A stretch of 64,000 bases of DNA from Acuticoccus kalidii (lineage in GTDB: Bacteria > Pseudomonadota > Alphaproteobacteria > Rhizobiales > Amorphaceae). The stretch is taken from the NCBI RefSeq assembly GCF_021556395.1, contig NZ_JAKGCS010000036.1, positions 558,001 to 622,000 of the forward strand, given 5' to 3'. The notes beneath the pieces are model-generated. The model was not told where the DNA came from. It worked only from the letters and a program-made list of their open reading frames with translations, and did no database searches. Numbering within the stretch: position 1 is the first letter of the stretch; each line of letters starts with the position of its first letter. Positions 26,301 to 35,544 of the stretch are shown here, piece by piece. The position numbers were made by a program, and so were the translations under genes.

Positions 26301-26636
26301 CAAGTCCTCCCGTCCGCATCCCGTGCGCCGAGCGGCCGGCGATCCGGTGGCGGCCCGCCGCGTCGCCTCCGGGATCGCGGCGGCATGGCGGGACGTGAAC
26401 GGCCTTAGCCGAGACTTGCGAAATGCTCAATTGACCCGTGGGCCGGGCCTGCTATGCAGCGGTAAGAGCTGGTTCGGCTTGACCTGTCGTAAAATAGGGT
26501 TAGTCGCCGTTTCGCCGACTTGAATTGATTAAATTTTCTTGGCCGATGCGAAAATTTTGTCGAAGCGGTCAAGTAAACGCGCAGCGACACCGGGCGCCGC
26601 CCGGTCCGCTTGGTCCGCTCTGAAAGGGGATCGTCG
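26301..26636. other. Divergent promoter region between two LysE genes
   Basis: These 336 bases hold no gene. The right half (about 26470-26560) is AT-rich and contains promoter-like elements: TTGACC at about 26479 with AT-rich sequence downstream, and TTGAATTGATTAAATTTTC at about 26520. Promoters for both directions are likely here. No operator was recognised. Confidence 0.45.
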
Positions 26637-27284
26637 ATGGACGCCTATCTGCCCGCGCTGCCGGTGCTCCTCACCTACGCCGCCGCCGTCGTCGCGCTGA
26701 CGCTGACGCCGGGGCCGGACATGACGCTCTATCTGTCGAAGACGATCAGCCACTCCCGCCTCGCGGGCTTCGCCGCGTTCGCGGGCGCGTCGACCGGCGG
26801 GCTGATCCATTCGATGCTGGTCGCGATCGGCCTTTCGGCCCTCCTCGTCGCCTCGGCGACGGCGTTCATGGTGCTCAAGGTGGTCGGCGCGCTCTATCTC
26901 ATGTGGCTCGCGATCGACGCGATCCGCAACGGCTCGTCCTTCCAGCTCGCGCCGGGCGAGAAGGGGCGGCGCGAAACGATCCGCTCGGTCTATCTGAAGG
27001 GCATTCTGATCAACCTTTTGAACCCGAAGGTGATCGTCTTCTTCCTGACCTTCCTGCCGCAATTCGTGTCGCCGAGCGATCCCGAGGCGGGGACGAAGCT
27101 CTTCATTCTCGGCCTGCTCTTCATCGCGATTTCGGTGCCGATCAACGCCCTCTTCATCCTGTCGGCCGGGCATATCGCCCGCTTCCTGAAGACCTCGAAG
27201 CGGGCGACGCGGGCGGTCGACTATCTCTTCGCGACCGTTCTCGGCGGCTTTGCGGTGAAGCTCCTCGTCGCGCGCGGGACGTGA
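26637..27284 (+). CDS. LysE-family amino acid exporter
   Basis: The protein has 215 residues from the ATG at 26637, which has AAAGGGGA upstream. The family motif LTLTPGPDMTLYLSKT is at the start, and ILINLLNPKVIVFFLTFLPQF in the middle. About six membrane helices are predicted, with a basic loop after the third (PGEKGRRETIR). It probably exports a small amino acid or homoserine-like compound by proton antiport. It is divergent from the LysE gene at 25695-26300 and only modestly similar to it, so this is not a recent tandem duplication. It converges on htpG across a hairpin. Confidence 0.91.
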   Translation: MDAYLPALPVLLTYAAAVVALTLTPGPDMTLYLSKTISHSRLAGFAAFAGASTGGLIHSMLVAIGLSALLVASATAFMVLKVVGALYLMWLAIDAIRNGSSFQLAPGEKGRRETIRSVYLKGILINLLNPKVIVFFLTFLPQFVSPSDPEAGTKLFILGLLFIAISVPINALFILSAGHIARFLKTSKRATRAVDYLFATVLGGFAVKLLVARGT

Positions 27285-27285
27285 G

Positions 27286-27310
27286 GCGGCGCGCCGCGAG
27301 GGCGCGCCGC
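27286..27310. terminator. Hairpin between convergent LysE gene and htpG
   Basis: GCGGCGCGCC and GGCGCGCCGC form a perfect ten-base stem with a five-base loop, filling the gap between two stop codons. It has no T-tract on either side. Confidence 0.6.
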
Positions 27311-27317
27311 GCGAACG

Positions 27318-29267
27318 TCAGCCGTCGGCGTCGCCGCCGGCGCTGTCGCCGACGGACATGTGGTCGGCATGGTCGCTCGGGCCGGGGACGGCGAACATCG
27401 TCCCCATCACCGAGATGAGGCGCTGATTGAAGGCGGCGGGATCGGACGGCGTCTCACCGTCGAGGATCTCGGCCGAGCCGAGCAGCAGCCAGGCGGCATC
27501 GGCGATCCGGTCGGACGCTCCGCCCTCGGAGGCGCGCGACGACAGGGTGCGGATCAGCGGGTGCGAGGGGTTGAGCTCCAGGATGGGCTTGGCGCCGAAC
27601 CCACCTTGGCCGTGGCGCGAGACGATCTTCTCCATCTGCCGATCGTAACCACCCTCGGGCGCGACGAGGCACGCCGCGCTGGTCGCGAGGCGGGCTGAGG
27701 CGCGCACGTCGGACACCCGTTCGCCCAGCGTTTGCTTGACGAGGGCGGCGAGGGTCGCGACGTCGGAGGCCTTCGCCTCCTCGGGGACGTGGTGATCGTC
27801 GTGCTTGGCTTTGGCGATCGCGTCGAGGTCGGCCGATCCCTGCGTCACCGACTTGAAGGGCTTGCCCTCGAAGCCGAGCGCGGTGCGCACCCAGAAGGCG
27901 TCCACCGGGTCGGAGAGGAGCAGCACCTCGACATCGCGCGCGGCGAAGCCTTCGAGATGCGGAGAGGCGGCGACCCGCTCCGGGTTCTCGCCGACGGCAT
28001 AGAAGATCGCCGTCTGGTTCTCTTTCATCGCGGCGACATAGTCGGCGAGGGTGCGGCCGCCCTCCCGGTGCTTGGTCGTCGCGAAGCGGGTGAGGGCGAA
28101 GAGCTCGTCGCGCCGTTCGGCGTCTTCGTAGAGGCCTTCCTTCAGAACCGGGCCGAAGCTGTCCCAGACCTTTTGATAGGTCTCGGGTTTGTTGTCGGCG
28201 AGCTTCTTCAATTCGGTGAGCAGCCGCTTCGTCGTCGCCGTGCGGATCTGCGCGAGCATCGGGTTCGTCTGCAGCATCTCGCGCGAGAGGTTGAGCGGCA
28301 GATCCTCTGAATCGACGAGGCCGCGCACGAAGCGCAGATAGCCGGGCAGGATCGGCGCATCATCGGTGATGAAGATGCGGCGCACATAAAGCTTCACCCG
28401 ACCCTTGCGCTCCGGGTCGAAGAGATCGAACGGCGCCATCTCCGGCACGAAGAGCAGCGTCGTATATTCCTGCCGCCCTTCCGCACGGGTGTGGAGGGTG
28501 AGGGCGGGGGTGTCGAACGCGCCGGCGGTGAAGCGGTAGAACTCGGTATATTCTTCCTCGGTGATCTCCGACTTGGGCTTGGCCCAGAGCGCCGTGCCGT
28601 CGACGAGCTCGCGATCGTCGCTCTCGCCCGCCTTCCGAATCAGAATCGGGACGGGAACGTGCGCCGAGTGGTGGCGGATGAGGCGCTCGATCGTCGCCTC
28701 TTCGGCATAGTCCTTGTGGTCCTCACGCAGGAGGAGGGTGACGCGGGTGCCGCGCGCGGGGGCGTCCTCGGCCGGCTCGATCTGAAATTCGCCGGAGCCG
28801 TCCGAGCGCCAGCGCCAGGCGCTCTCATGGTCGGCGGCGTGGCTGTCGACGATCACCTCGTTCGCCACCATGAAGGCGGAATAAAAGCCGACGCCGAATT
28901 GGCCGATCAGCGCCTTGCCGGCGTCCTTCTCCTCGAGCGCCTGGCGGAACTTCTCCGTGCCGGAGCGCGCCATCGTCCCCAGATTTTCGATCAGCTCCTC
29001 GCGCGACATGCCGATGCCGTTGTCCTCGATGACGAGGCGCTGGGCGTCGGGATCGACGGTGATGGTGATCTTCAGCGTGGGATCGTCGGCGAGAAGGGCA
29101 GGCTCGACGAGGGCCGACTGGCGCAGTTTCTCGCACGCATCGGCCGCATTCGAGACCAATTCGCGCAAGAAGACGTCGGGGGTGGAATAGACCGAGTGCA
29201 CCATCAAATGGAGAAGGCGGGCAACGTCGGCTTCGAAGGCGCGGGTTTCTGCGTGTTCGGTGGTCAT
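27318..29267 (-). CDS. htpG: Molecular chaperone HtpG (Hsp90)
   Basis: HtpG is an ATP-dependent cytosolic chaperone that remodels client proteins together with DnaK. The protein has 649 residues, slightly long for HtpG. The GHKL ATPase domain has its motifs in order: ELVSNAADA, IEDNGIGM and GQFGVGFYSAF. The middle domain carries the catalytic arginine region (LPLNLSREMLQ), and the C-terminal dimerisation domain holds NPSHPLIR. The start is an ATG at 29267. It stands alone between the DUF2794 gene (divergent) and the LysE gene (convergent). A heat-shock promoter is expected in the 128-base upstream gap but was not clear. Confidence 0.97.
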   Translation of the reverse strand: MTTEHAETRAFEADVARLLHLMVHSVYSTPDVFLRELVSNAADACEKLRQSALVEPALLADDPTLKITITVDPDAQRLVIEDNGIGMSREELIENLGTMARSGTEKFRQALEEKDAGKALIGQFGVGFYSAFMVANEVIVDSHAADHESAWRWRSDGSGEFQIEPAEDAPARGTRVTLLLREDHKDYAEEATIERLIRHHSAHVPVPILIRKAGESDDRELVDGTALWAKPKSEITEEEYTEFYRFTAGAFDTPALTLHTRAEGRQEYTTLLFVPEMAPFDLFDPERKGRVKLYVRRIFITDDAPILPGYLRFVRGLVDSEDLPLNLSREMLQTNPMLAQIRTATTKRLLTELKKLADNKPETYQKVWDSFGPVLKEGLYEDAERRDELFALTRFATTKHREGGRTLADYVAAMKENQTAIFYAVGENPERVAASPHLEGFAARDVEVLLLSDPVDAFWVRTALGFEGKPFKSVTQGSADLDAIAKAKHDDHHVPEEAKASDVATLAALVKQTLGERVSDVRASARLATSAACLVAPEGGYDRQMEKIVSRHGQGGFGAKPILELNPSHPLIRTLSSRASEGGASDRIADAAWLLLGSAEILDGETPSDPAAFNQRLISVMGTMFAVPGPSDHADHMSVGDSAGGDADG

Positions 29268-29395
29268 CGTCCGTCAGGTTTGTTGCGGTTCCAATGTGCG
29301 TCAGATGCGCAGGTCAGCCGCTCCGATCAAGAGAGCATTGCACCTCGCCGCCGATCGCGTCAGGGTTCGCAGGTGAACAAGAGAAGGGGCGGCTG

Positions 29396-29800
29396 ATGGC
29401 CGATGGTGAGGAAATAAGTCGTGTGGTTCCGCTTCACCCTCGCTCTGGCGGAACCGCGACGCAACCCGTATCGACGGCGAACAAGCCTGCACCGCCGATC
29501 GTGGCGTTTCACCGAACCGAACTCTCCCAAATCCTGAGGGTCTATGGCCGCATGGTCGCGGCCGGCGAATGGCGAGACTATGCGCTCGACCATGGCCGCG
29601 AGCAGGCGGTCTTCTCGATCTATCGCCGCATGGGCGAAGTCCCGATGTTCAGGGTGACGAAAACGCCGAAGCTCGCCCGCCGCCAGGGCGCCTATGCGGT
29701 GGTCTCCGCCCAAGGGCTGATCCTGAAGCGCGGGCACGACCTCGAAACGGTGCTGCGTGTCTTCGACAAGAAGCGGCATTTGTCGGTGGTGGGCGACTGA
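29396..29800 (+). CDS. DUF2794 family protein
   Basis: The protein has 134 residues from the ATG at 29396, preceded by GAAGGGGC. After a variable start of about 40 residues, the conserved alphaproteobacterial DUF2794 core begins (FHRTELSQILRVYGRMVAAGEW) and runs to the end, with YALDHGREQAVFSIYRR, MFRVTKTPKL and ILKRGHDLETVLRVF. It has no signal peptide or membrane helix, so it is cytoplasmic. No biochemical function is established for the family. It sits 26 bases before the secreted EEP protein gene on the same strand and may share its transcript. Confidence 0.85.
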   Translation: MADGEEISRVVPLHPRSGGTATQPVSTANKPAPPIVAFHRTELSQILRVYGRMVAAGEWRDYALDHGREQAVFSIYRRMGEVPMFRVTKTPKLARRQGAYAVVSAQGLILKRGHDLETVLRVFDKKRHLSVVGD

Positions 29801-29826
29801 GGCGGTCCATCGATGGAGCGTGATCG

Positions 29827-30936
29827 ATGCGGATCATCCGGGCGATCGCGCTTCTCGCGGCGATGAGCATCGCGGCCGGCGTGCGGGCCGATCCCGTCGA
29901 TCGGGCCGGCGTGCCCGATCCTGCCAAGGCGCCGGGCGCGATTCGCTTTGCGACCTTCAACACCGCGCTCAGCGACGATGTGCCGGGCGGCCTTGTCGCG
30001 CGCCTGTCGACGCCGGACGATCCGCAGGCCCGGCTGGTCGCCGAGACCATTCAGAACGTGCGGCCCGACGTCCTCGTCCTCCAGGAAATCGACCGCGATC
30101 GGGAGGGGGCGACGCTCGACCTCTTCGCGCGCCATTATCTCGCGATCGGGCAGCGCGGCGCGGCGCCGATCGATTATCCGCACCGGCTGTTTCCGCCCAC
30201 CAATAGCGGCGTCCTCTCCGGCGTCGATCTCGACGGGGACGGGCGCGTGGAACGGCCCGGCGACGCCAAAGGGTTCGGCCGCCATGACGGCCATTATGGT
30301 TTCGCGATCCTCTCGCGCCATCCGTTCGGGCCGGCGCGGACCTATGCCGATTTCCTCTGGTCGGATCTGCCGGGCGGCCTCTTCCCGGCGGCTGCCTATC
30401 CCGCGGGAGCCGCAGAGGCGCTGCCGCTCTCCTCAAAGACGCATATCGTCGTCCCGGTGTCGGCGGGCGGGCGGACGATCCACCTCCTCGCCGCCCATCC
30501 GACCCCTCCGGTGTTCGACGAGCCGACCGTCGACCGCAACGGACGGCGCAATTTCGACGAGATCCGCCTCCTCGCCGACCTTCTCGACGACGCCGCTCAT
30601 CTCGTTGACGATGACGGTGTGGCCGGCGGCGTGCCGCCCAAGGCGGACGTGGTGGTGGCCGGCGACTTCAACGCCGATCCGGCGCGCGGCGAGGCGCGGC
30701 CCGGCGCGATCGCGCAGCTCCTCACCCACCCGAGGCTCCGCCTGATCGCGCCGCGCTCGGCAATGGGCGAGGCGACGGCGGATTTCGGCGGCGGGCTGCG
30801 CGTCGATTATGTGCTGCCGGGCACCTCGCTCACCGTGACGGGGGCGGGGGTGTTCTGGCCCTTGACCGGCCCGGCGGCGCGGTTGGTGGCGGCGTCGGAC
30901 CATCGGTTGGTGTTCGTGGATGTTACGGGCGACTGA
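29827..30936 (+). CDS. Secreted endonuclease/exonuclease/phosphatase-family protein
   Basis: The protein has 369 residues with a signal peptide of about 21 residues (cut after GVRA). The EEP fold motifs are in order: RFATFNTALS (metal asparagine), VLVLQEIDRD (metal glutamate), a GHYGFAILSRHPF segment, LLAAHPTPP, VVAGDFNADP (catalytic Asp and Asn) and the final SDHRLVFVDV (catalytic His). All key residues are present, so it should be active. A DLDGDGRVE stretch about 30% into the protein looks like a calcium-binding EF-hand-type loop. Possible activities are extracellular DNase, sphingomyelinase-like or other phosphodiesterase; substrate is unknown. It follows DUF2794. Confidence 0.9.
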   Translation: MRIIRAIALLAAMSIAAGVRADPVDRAGVPDPAKAPGAIRFATFNTALSDDVPGGLVARLSTPDDPQARLVAETIQNVRPDVLVLQEIDRDREGATLDLFARHYLAIGQRGAAPIDYPHRLFPPTNSGVLSGVDLDGDGRVERPGDAKGFGRHDGHYGFAILSRHPFGPARTYADFLWSDLPGGLFPAAAYPAGAAEALPLSSKTHIVVPVSAGGRTIHLLAAHPTPPVFDEPTVDRNGRRNFDEIRLLADLLDDAAHLVDDDGVAGGVPPKADVVVAGDFNADPARGEARPGAIAQLLTHPRLRLIAPRSAMGEATADFGGGLRVDYVLPGTSLTVTGAGVFWPLTGPAARLVAASDHRLVFVDVTGD

Positions 30937-30966
30937 CGCCGGACCCCGGCAAGCGTAATGCGCTGA

Positions 30967-31335
30967 TCACCCCACCGCGATCTCGAACCGGTCGTCGAAC
31001 GCCACGCAGCCGCGGATGCCTTCCATCTCGTCGAATGGTGCGTCGTAGCTCCAGGCGGCGTTTTCGAGGACACGGTCGCCCACCGTTACCGAATAATAGG
31101 TCGTGTCGCCTTTGAAGGGGCAGTGGGTGGTCTTCGCCGTCGGGGTGAGGCCGGCCATGATGTCGGCGGGCGGGATGTAGGCGCGCGCGGGGTAGCCGTC
31201 TTCGCGCAGGACCACGGCCATCGTCGTCGCCGCCACGAGGGTGCCGTCCAGCGTGATCGTCACCGGGTCGGGGCCCGTGTCGATGAGGATCTTGTGGTTC
31301 GGGTGGCTCTTGAAGCCGGGTGCGGGGTTGGCCAT
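30967..31335 (-). CDS. DUF427 domain protein
   Basis: The protein has 122 residues from the ATG at 31335, preceded by GAGGAGG; a TTG at 31359 is less likely. It belongs to the DUF427 family, shown by AYIPPADIMAGL, the CPFKGDTTYYSV segment and the C-terminal FDDRFEIAVG. It has no export signal. The family is widespread in bacteria and fungi and has no firm biochemical role. The gene is alone, divergent from the rightward housekeeping train that begins with the NifU-like protein. Confidence 0.88.
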   Translation of the reverse strand: MANPAPGFKSHPNHKILIDTGPDPVTITLDGTLVAATTMAVVLREDGYPARAYIPPADIMAGLTPTAKTTHCPFKGDTTYYSVTVGDRVLENAAWSYDAPFDEMEGIRGCVAFDDRFEIAVG

Positions 31336-31496
31336 CGAAGCCTCCTCGTTGATCGTCAAGGCTGATTTCGTGTCTCGCGCGCGATCGTCCAGTCACAAAT
31401 GCGCGCAGCGAGCCGAGTTGCTGGCGCGCGGATCATCGCCTATTTGGAAAGGATCAAACCTTCGCGGCGGCTTTGAACCGCCTGGGGAGAATTGGA

Positions 31497-32063
31497 ATGT
31501 TCATCCAGACCGAAGCGACGCCCAACCCCGAAACCCTGAAGTTCCTGCCGGGACAGACGGTGATGGAAAGCGGTGTCGCAGACTATCGTTCGGCCGACGA
31601 GGCCGACAATTCGCCGCTCGCGCGGCGCCTGTTCGCCGTCGACGGTGTGACCGGCGTGTTCCTCGGCAACGACTTCGTGTCGGTGTCCAAGGATGCAACG
31701 CCCTGGCCGCATCTGAAGCCTGCCATTCTCGGCGCCATCATGGAGCATTACCTCTCCGGTGAGGCGGTGATCGAGGGTGAGGGCGGCGACGAAGCGGAAA
31801 TGACCGCCGAGGAGAGCTTCGCCGAAGAGGACGCGGCGACCGTCGCGATGATCAAGGAGCTGCTCGACGAGCGCGTGCGCCCTGCCGTCGCCGGCGATGG
31901 CGGCGATATCATCTTCCGTGCTTACAAAGACGGTGTGGTCCACCTCTCGATGCGCGGCGCGTGCGCCGGCTGCCCGTCCTCCACGATGACGCTGCAAATG
32001 GGGATCCAGAATCTCCTCAGGCACTTCATTCCGGAGGTGCGGGAGGTCCGTCCCGTCACCTGA
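31497..32063 (+). CDS. NifU-like iron-sulfur scaffold protein
   Basis: The protein has 188 residues from the ATG at 31497 with GGGGAGA upstream. The N-terminal Scaffold_Nfu domain (MFIQTEATPNPETLKFLPG) spans about 1-90. An acidic linker follows, then the C-terminal NifU domain with the cluster-binding CAGC motif near 155-158 (RGACAGCPSSTMTLQMGI). Nfu proteins carry a [4Fe-4S] cluster to targets. A likely client nearby is MiaB, a two-cluster enzyme encoded 2.1 kb downstream in the same train, although that link is inference. The stop overlaps the tsaB start (TGATG), so expression is coupled. Confidence 0.94.
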   Translation: MFIQTEATPNPETLKFLPGQTVMESGVADYRSADEADNSPLARRLFAVDGVTGVFLGNDFVSVSKDATPWPHLKPAILGAIMEHYLSGEAVIEGEGGDEAEMTAEESFAEEDAATVAMIKELLDERVRPAVAGDGGDIIFRAYKDGVVHLSMRGACAGCPSSTMTLQMGIQNLLRHFIPEVREVRPVT

Positions 32064-32722
32064 TGCGCGTTCTCGCGCTCGACACGGCGCTCGACCACGT
32101 CCAGGCCGCCTTGATCTCGCTTCCCGATGTGGACACCGCGGACGCGGCGATCCTCGGCGTTTCGCGCGCTGCGGCGAAGGGGGATGCCGAGGCGATCGTC
32201 GACCATGCGAACGCCGCACTCGCGATGGCGGGCGCCGCCTATGGCGACATCGATCACATTGCGGTGACGGTGGGTCCGGGCTCCTTCACCGGCGTTCGCG
32301 TCGGGATCGCGTTCGCGAAGGGGATCGCCTTCGCGCGCGCCGTTCCGGCGTCCGGCGTGCCGACGCTCGAGGTGCTGGCGCGTGAGGCGCGCGCCGCGGG
32401 GCCGGGCTCGGTGCTGGCGGTGGTCGACGCCCGTCATGATGCCGTCTTCGCCGCACTTTATGTGGAGGGATCGGACGAAGCTTCGCTGATGGCGCGCATT
32501 CCGGTCGCCGAGGCGCGGGTGACGGCCCATGCGGCGCGGGCCCGGATCGTCGGCCCCGCGAGCGGGGTCGCCGCGATGGGGGAGGGGGAAGTCATCGACG
32601 CGCTCGATCTCGTCGCGCTTGCCGAGGCCGGCGTTGCACGCAAGGCACGCCCCGTCTCGGCACTCTATTTGGCTCCCGTCGACGCGGCGCCCCAGCGGCA
32701 CAAATCGCTGGCGCGCGCATGA
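32063..32722 (+). CDS. tsaB: tRNA threonylcarbamoyladenosine biosynthesis protein TsaB
   Basis: TsaB is the partner of TsaD and TsaE in making t6A37 on ANN-decoding tRNAs. The protein has 219 residues; the start ATG overlaps the preceding stop. It has the actin-like ATPase fold features of the family: the first strand MRVLALDTALD, the GPGSFTGVRVGIAFAKGIAF signature at about 75-95, and VVDARHDAVFAALY. It lacks a catalytic metal site, as is normal for TsaB. The last four bases overlap rimI, preserving the widespread tsaB-rimI pair. Confidence 0.96.
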   Translation: MRVLALDTALDHVQAALISLPDVDTADAAILGVSRAAAKGDAEAIVDHANAALAMAGAAYGDIDHIAVTVGPGSFTGVRVGIAFAKGIAFARAVPASGVPTLEVLAREARAAGPGSVLAVVDARHDAVFAALYVEGSDEASLMARIPVAEARVTAHAARARIVGPASGVAAMGEGEVIDALDLVALAEAGVARKARPVSALYLAPVDAAPQRHKSLARA

Positions 32723-33276
32723 CGGTTGTGGCCAACTACGGGGACGATGCAAACGATGGAGACCGCGTGATCGGTTGGCTCTCTCCCCTGCGAACCGTGG
32801 ATGCCGTCCAACCGGCCGACTACGACACATTGGAGGAGATTCACGCCGCCTCGTTCGACGCCCCCTGGTCGGCGGATGAGCAGGCTGCGCTGAACGACAA
32901 GCCCAATGTGGCGACCTTCGTGGCGCGGCGCGGCAGCGCCACGTCGAGCCGGCGGCCGATCGGGTTCATCACCGTCCGCCACGCGGCGGACGAGGGCGAG
33001 GTGTTGACGATGGCGGTGCATCCGCGCCAACGGCGCGCGGGTGTCGGCCGTCTGCTTCTCAACGCCGCCCTCCGCCATCTCTATGCCGAGCGCGTGAACG
33101 AGGTGTTTCTGGAGGTCGACCCGCAGAACGAGCCCGCTTTGAACCTTTATAAGCGCACAGGCTTCGTTCCCGTCGGCGAGCGGCCGGATTATTATCGGGA
33201 CGCGAACGGAGCCCACAAAGCGTTGACGATGCGGCTTGAAATGAACCAGCCCGAGATGCTGGCGCGGTGCGGATGA
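32719..33276 (+). CDS. rimI: Ribosomal protein alanine N-acetyltransferase RimI
   Basis: This GNAT enzyme acetylates the N-terminus of ribosomal protein S18 in E. coli and may act on other N-termini. The protein has 185 residues, longer than the usual 150 because of about 28 extra residues at the start. The core starts near DYDTLEEIHAASF. The acetyl-CoA pyrophosphate loop is VHPRQRRAGVGRLLL, the catalytic/strand segment is EVFLEVDPQNEPALNLYKRTGF, and the YYRD tyrosines near the end match RimI. A start at GTG 32767 would trim most of the extension. It is coupled to tsaB by a four-base overlap. Confidence 0.9.
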   Translation: MTVVANYGDDANDGDRVIGWLSPLRTVDAVQPADYDTLEEIHAASFDAPWSADEQAALNDKPNVATFVARRGSATSSRRPIGFITVRHAADEGEVLTMAVHPRQRRAGVGRLLLNAALRHLYAERVNEVFLEVDPQNEPALNLYKRTGFVPVGERPDYYRDANGAHKALTMRLEMNQPEMLARCG

Positions 33277-33337
33277 CGACAATGGACGAGCGCGCGGCCG
33301 GGGCCTGTCGCGGGCGCACGGGCGCGGAGTGTTGCGC

Positions 33338-34165
33338 GTGACGACGCTGAGGGCGATCGTCGTGATCCTAATGCTCGCGGCGATTTCGGTGGTGCTGATC
33401 CCGCTCCAGCTCATCGCGATGGGGCTGAAGCTGAGGGGCGCGCAACGGCGTCTGCCGTTCCTGTGGCACAAGTTGGCAACGCGCGCGCTCGGGATCCGCG
33501 TCCACATCCATGGCGTTGCGGCAAAGGACCGGCCGCTCCTCCTCGTCTCCAATCATGTCTCGTGGCTCGACATCACGGTGCTCGGCTCGGTGATGGAGCT
33601 GTCCTTCATCTCGAAGTCGGAGGTGGCGGATTGGCCGATCTTCGGCCTCTTCGCGAAGCTGCAGCGCTCGGTCTTCGTCGAGCGGGAGCGGCGCAGCAAG
33701 ACGAGCGCCGTCGCGACCGAGATCGCGACGCGGCTGAAGGATGGCGACGTCCTCGTCCTGTTCGCGGAGGGAACGTCGTCCAACGGGATCCATGTCCTGC
33801 CGTTCCGCACGGCTCTCGTCGGCGGGGCGGTGCGGGCGGCCGAGGCGGCGGGCGATCAGGTGACCATCCAGCCGCTCGCGATCAACTACACCCAGCTCCA
33901 TGGTCTGCCGATTGGCAGGTTCCATAAGCCCCGTGTCGCGTGGTACGGCGACATGGATATGGCACCACATCTGTGGTGGGTCTTGAAACACGGTGAGATC
34001 GACGTGGACGTCGCGTTCGGCGACCCGATGCCGCTCGGCGAAGGGACGAACCGCAAAGACGCCGCGCGGGACGCCGAAGCGGTCGTGCGCCACCTGGTGG
34101 GCGAGGCGACCGCCGGACGGCTGACACGCGGTGCGTCGATCGCGACCGAGACGCGCGTCGCGTAG
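33338..34165 (+). CDS. plsC: 1-acyl-sn-glycerol-3-phosphate acyltransferase
   Basis: This membrane-bound enzyme acylates lysophosphatidate to phosphatidate or a related lysolipid. Start GTG at 33338 is chosen because GGAG lies eight bases upstream, giving 275 residues; GTG at 33329 is possible. An N-terminal membrane helix (about 5-27) is followed by the acyltransferase motifs: NHVSWLD (HX4D, block I), the [14 protein letters not shown] segment, the block III equivalent [10 protein letters not shown], and the block IV proline region [10 protein letters not shown]. In several Hyphomicrobiales a similar gene precedes miaB and has been described as an ornithine-lipid-type O-acyltransferase (OlsA-like), so substrate choice is open. 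Confidence 0.9.
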   Translation: MTTLRAIVVILMLAAISVVLIPLQLIAMGLKLRGAQRRLPFLWHKLATRALGIRVHIHGVAAKDRPLLLVSNHVSWLDITVLGSVMELSFISKSEVADWPIFGLFAKLQRSVFVERERRSKTSAVATEIATRLKDGDVLVLFAEGTSSNGIHVLPFRTALVGGAVRAAEAAGDQVTIQPLAINYTQLHGLPIGRFHKPRVAWYGDMDMAPHLWWVLKHGEIDVDVAFGDPMPLGEGTNRKDAARDAEAVVRHLVGEATAGRLTRGASIATETRVA

Positions 34166-34176
34166 GAAAGGGCGAA

Positions 34177-35544
34177 ATGGAAAAGCGGGCCTTCATCAAG
34201 AGCTACGGCTGCCAGATGAACGTCTACGACGCGACGCGGATGGCCGACCAGCTTCGTGCGGAAGGCTATACGATCGTCGACGAGGCGGATGGGGCCGATC
34301 TCGTCCTCCTCAACACCTGCCACATCCGCGAGAAGGCGGCCGAAAAGGTCTATTCCGAGCTCGGGCGGCTGAAGAATGCGCGCGGCGCCTCGGGCGAGCC
34401 GACGGTGATCGGCGTCGCGGGCTGCGTCGCGCAGGCGGAGGGCGAAGAGATCATTCGCCGCCAACCGCGCGTCGATTTCGTGGTCGGGCCGCAGTCCTAT
34501 CATCGGTTGCCGGCGCTCCTCGCGGGCGCCTCGCGCGGCGAGAAGCCCGTCGACACGGACTTTCCGGCCGAGGACAAGTTCCACCATCTCGCGCAGCCGA
34601 CGCGCCGGGCGATCACCGCGCGCGGCGTGACCTCCTTCCTGACGGTGCAGGAAGGGTGCGACAAGTTCTGCGCCTTCTGCGTGGTTCCCTATACGCGCGG
34701 GGCGGAGGTTTCGCGGCCGGTCGCCGAGATCGTCGACGAGGCGCAGCGCCTTGCCGAGGCGGGCGTGCGCGAGGTGACGCTGCTCGGCCAGAACGTGAAT
34801 GCTTATCATGGCGCGAACGGGCGCGGCGGGCACGCGAGCCTTGCCGATCTCATCGGCCGCCTCGCCGAGATCGACGGTCTCGCCCGGCTTCGCTTCACGA
34901 CGAGCCATCCGAACGACATGGGCGAAGATCTCATCGCCGCGCACCGCGACGAGGCGAAGTTGATGCCCTATCTGCACCTTCCTGTTCAGGCGGGGTCGGA
35001 TACGGTGCTGAAGGCGATGAACCGCAAACACACGGCGGCGGACTATGTCGCGCTGATCGAGCGGATCCGTGCCGCCCGGCCCGATCTCGCACTGTCGGGC
35101 GACTTCATCGTCGGCTTCCCCGGTGAGAGCGACGCCGATTTCGAGGCGACGATGGAGATCGTCGAAGCGGTCGGCTACGCGGCGGCCTATTCGTTCAAAT
35201 ATAGCACGCGGCCGGGCACGCCCGCAGCCGGGCGGACCGATCAGATCGACGAGGCGGTGAAGTCGGAACGCCTGCAACGGCTGCAAGCGTTGTTGGCAGA
35301 TCAACAGAGGGCCTTCAACAGGGCTTGCGTTGGACGCCGACTCTCGGTTCTCATCGAAAAGAAGGGACGGCGCGAAGGCCAATGGGTCGGCCGATCGCCC
35401 TACCTGCAACCGGTTCACATTCCAGCCGATGCGGGTGCCATCGGCGATCTCGTGGAGGTCGATATAACCGCGGCAGAAGGCAATAGCCTTTTCGGCAGAG
35501 CGACGGGCGCTTCGGCGAACCCGTCTCGGAGCGAGGCGGCTTGA
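34177..35544 (+). CDS. miaB: tRNA-2-methylthio-N6-dimethylallyladenosine synthase MiaB
   Basis: This radical-SAM enzyme methylthiolates i6A37 of tRNAs reading UNN codons. The protein has 455 residues with an ATG start. The N-terminal UPF0004 domain has the auxiliary cluster cysteines Cys12 (YGCQMN), Cys48 (LNTCHIRE) and Cys83 (VAGCVAQ). The radical-SAM cluster is Cys161, Cys165 and Cys168 ([10 protein letters not shown]), followed by VPYTRG. The C-terminal TRAM domain ([21 protein letters not shown]) binds tRNA. All key residues are present. The stop overlaps the phoH start (TTGA). It requires iron-sulfur cluster supply, possibly from the NifU-like protein upstream. Confidence 0.97.
   Translation: MEKRAFIKSYGCQMNVYDATRMADQLRAEGYTIVDEADGADLVLLNTCHIREKAAEKVYSELGRLKNARGASGEPTVIGVAGCVAQAEGEEIIRRQPRVDFVVGPQSYHRLPALLAGASRGEKPVDTDFPAEDKFHHLAQPTRRAITARGVTSFLTVQEGCDKFCAFCVVPYTRGAEVSRPVAEIVDEAQRLAEAGVREVTLLGQNVNAYHGANGRGGHASLADLIGRLAEIDGLARLRFTTSHPNDMGEDLIAAHRDEAKLMPYLHLPVQAGSDTVLKAMNRKHTAADYVALIERIRAARPDLALSGDFIVGFPGESDADFEATMEIVEAVGYAAAYSFKYSTRPGTPAAGRTDQIDEAVKSERLQRLQALLADQQRAFNRACVGRRLSVLIEKKGRREGQWVGRSPYLQPVHIPADAGAIGDLVEVDITAAEGNSLFGRATGASANPSRSEAA

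Noticed and set aside
25695-27284. Recent tandem duplication of LysE genes
   Set aside because: The two proteins are divergent in sequence and orientation and share only family motifs, so recent duplication is not supported.
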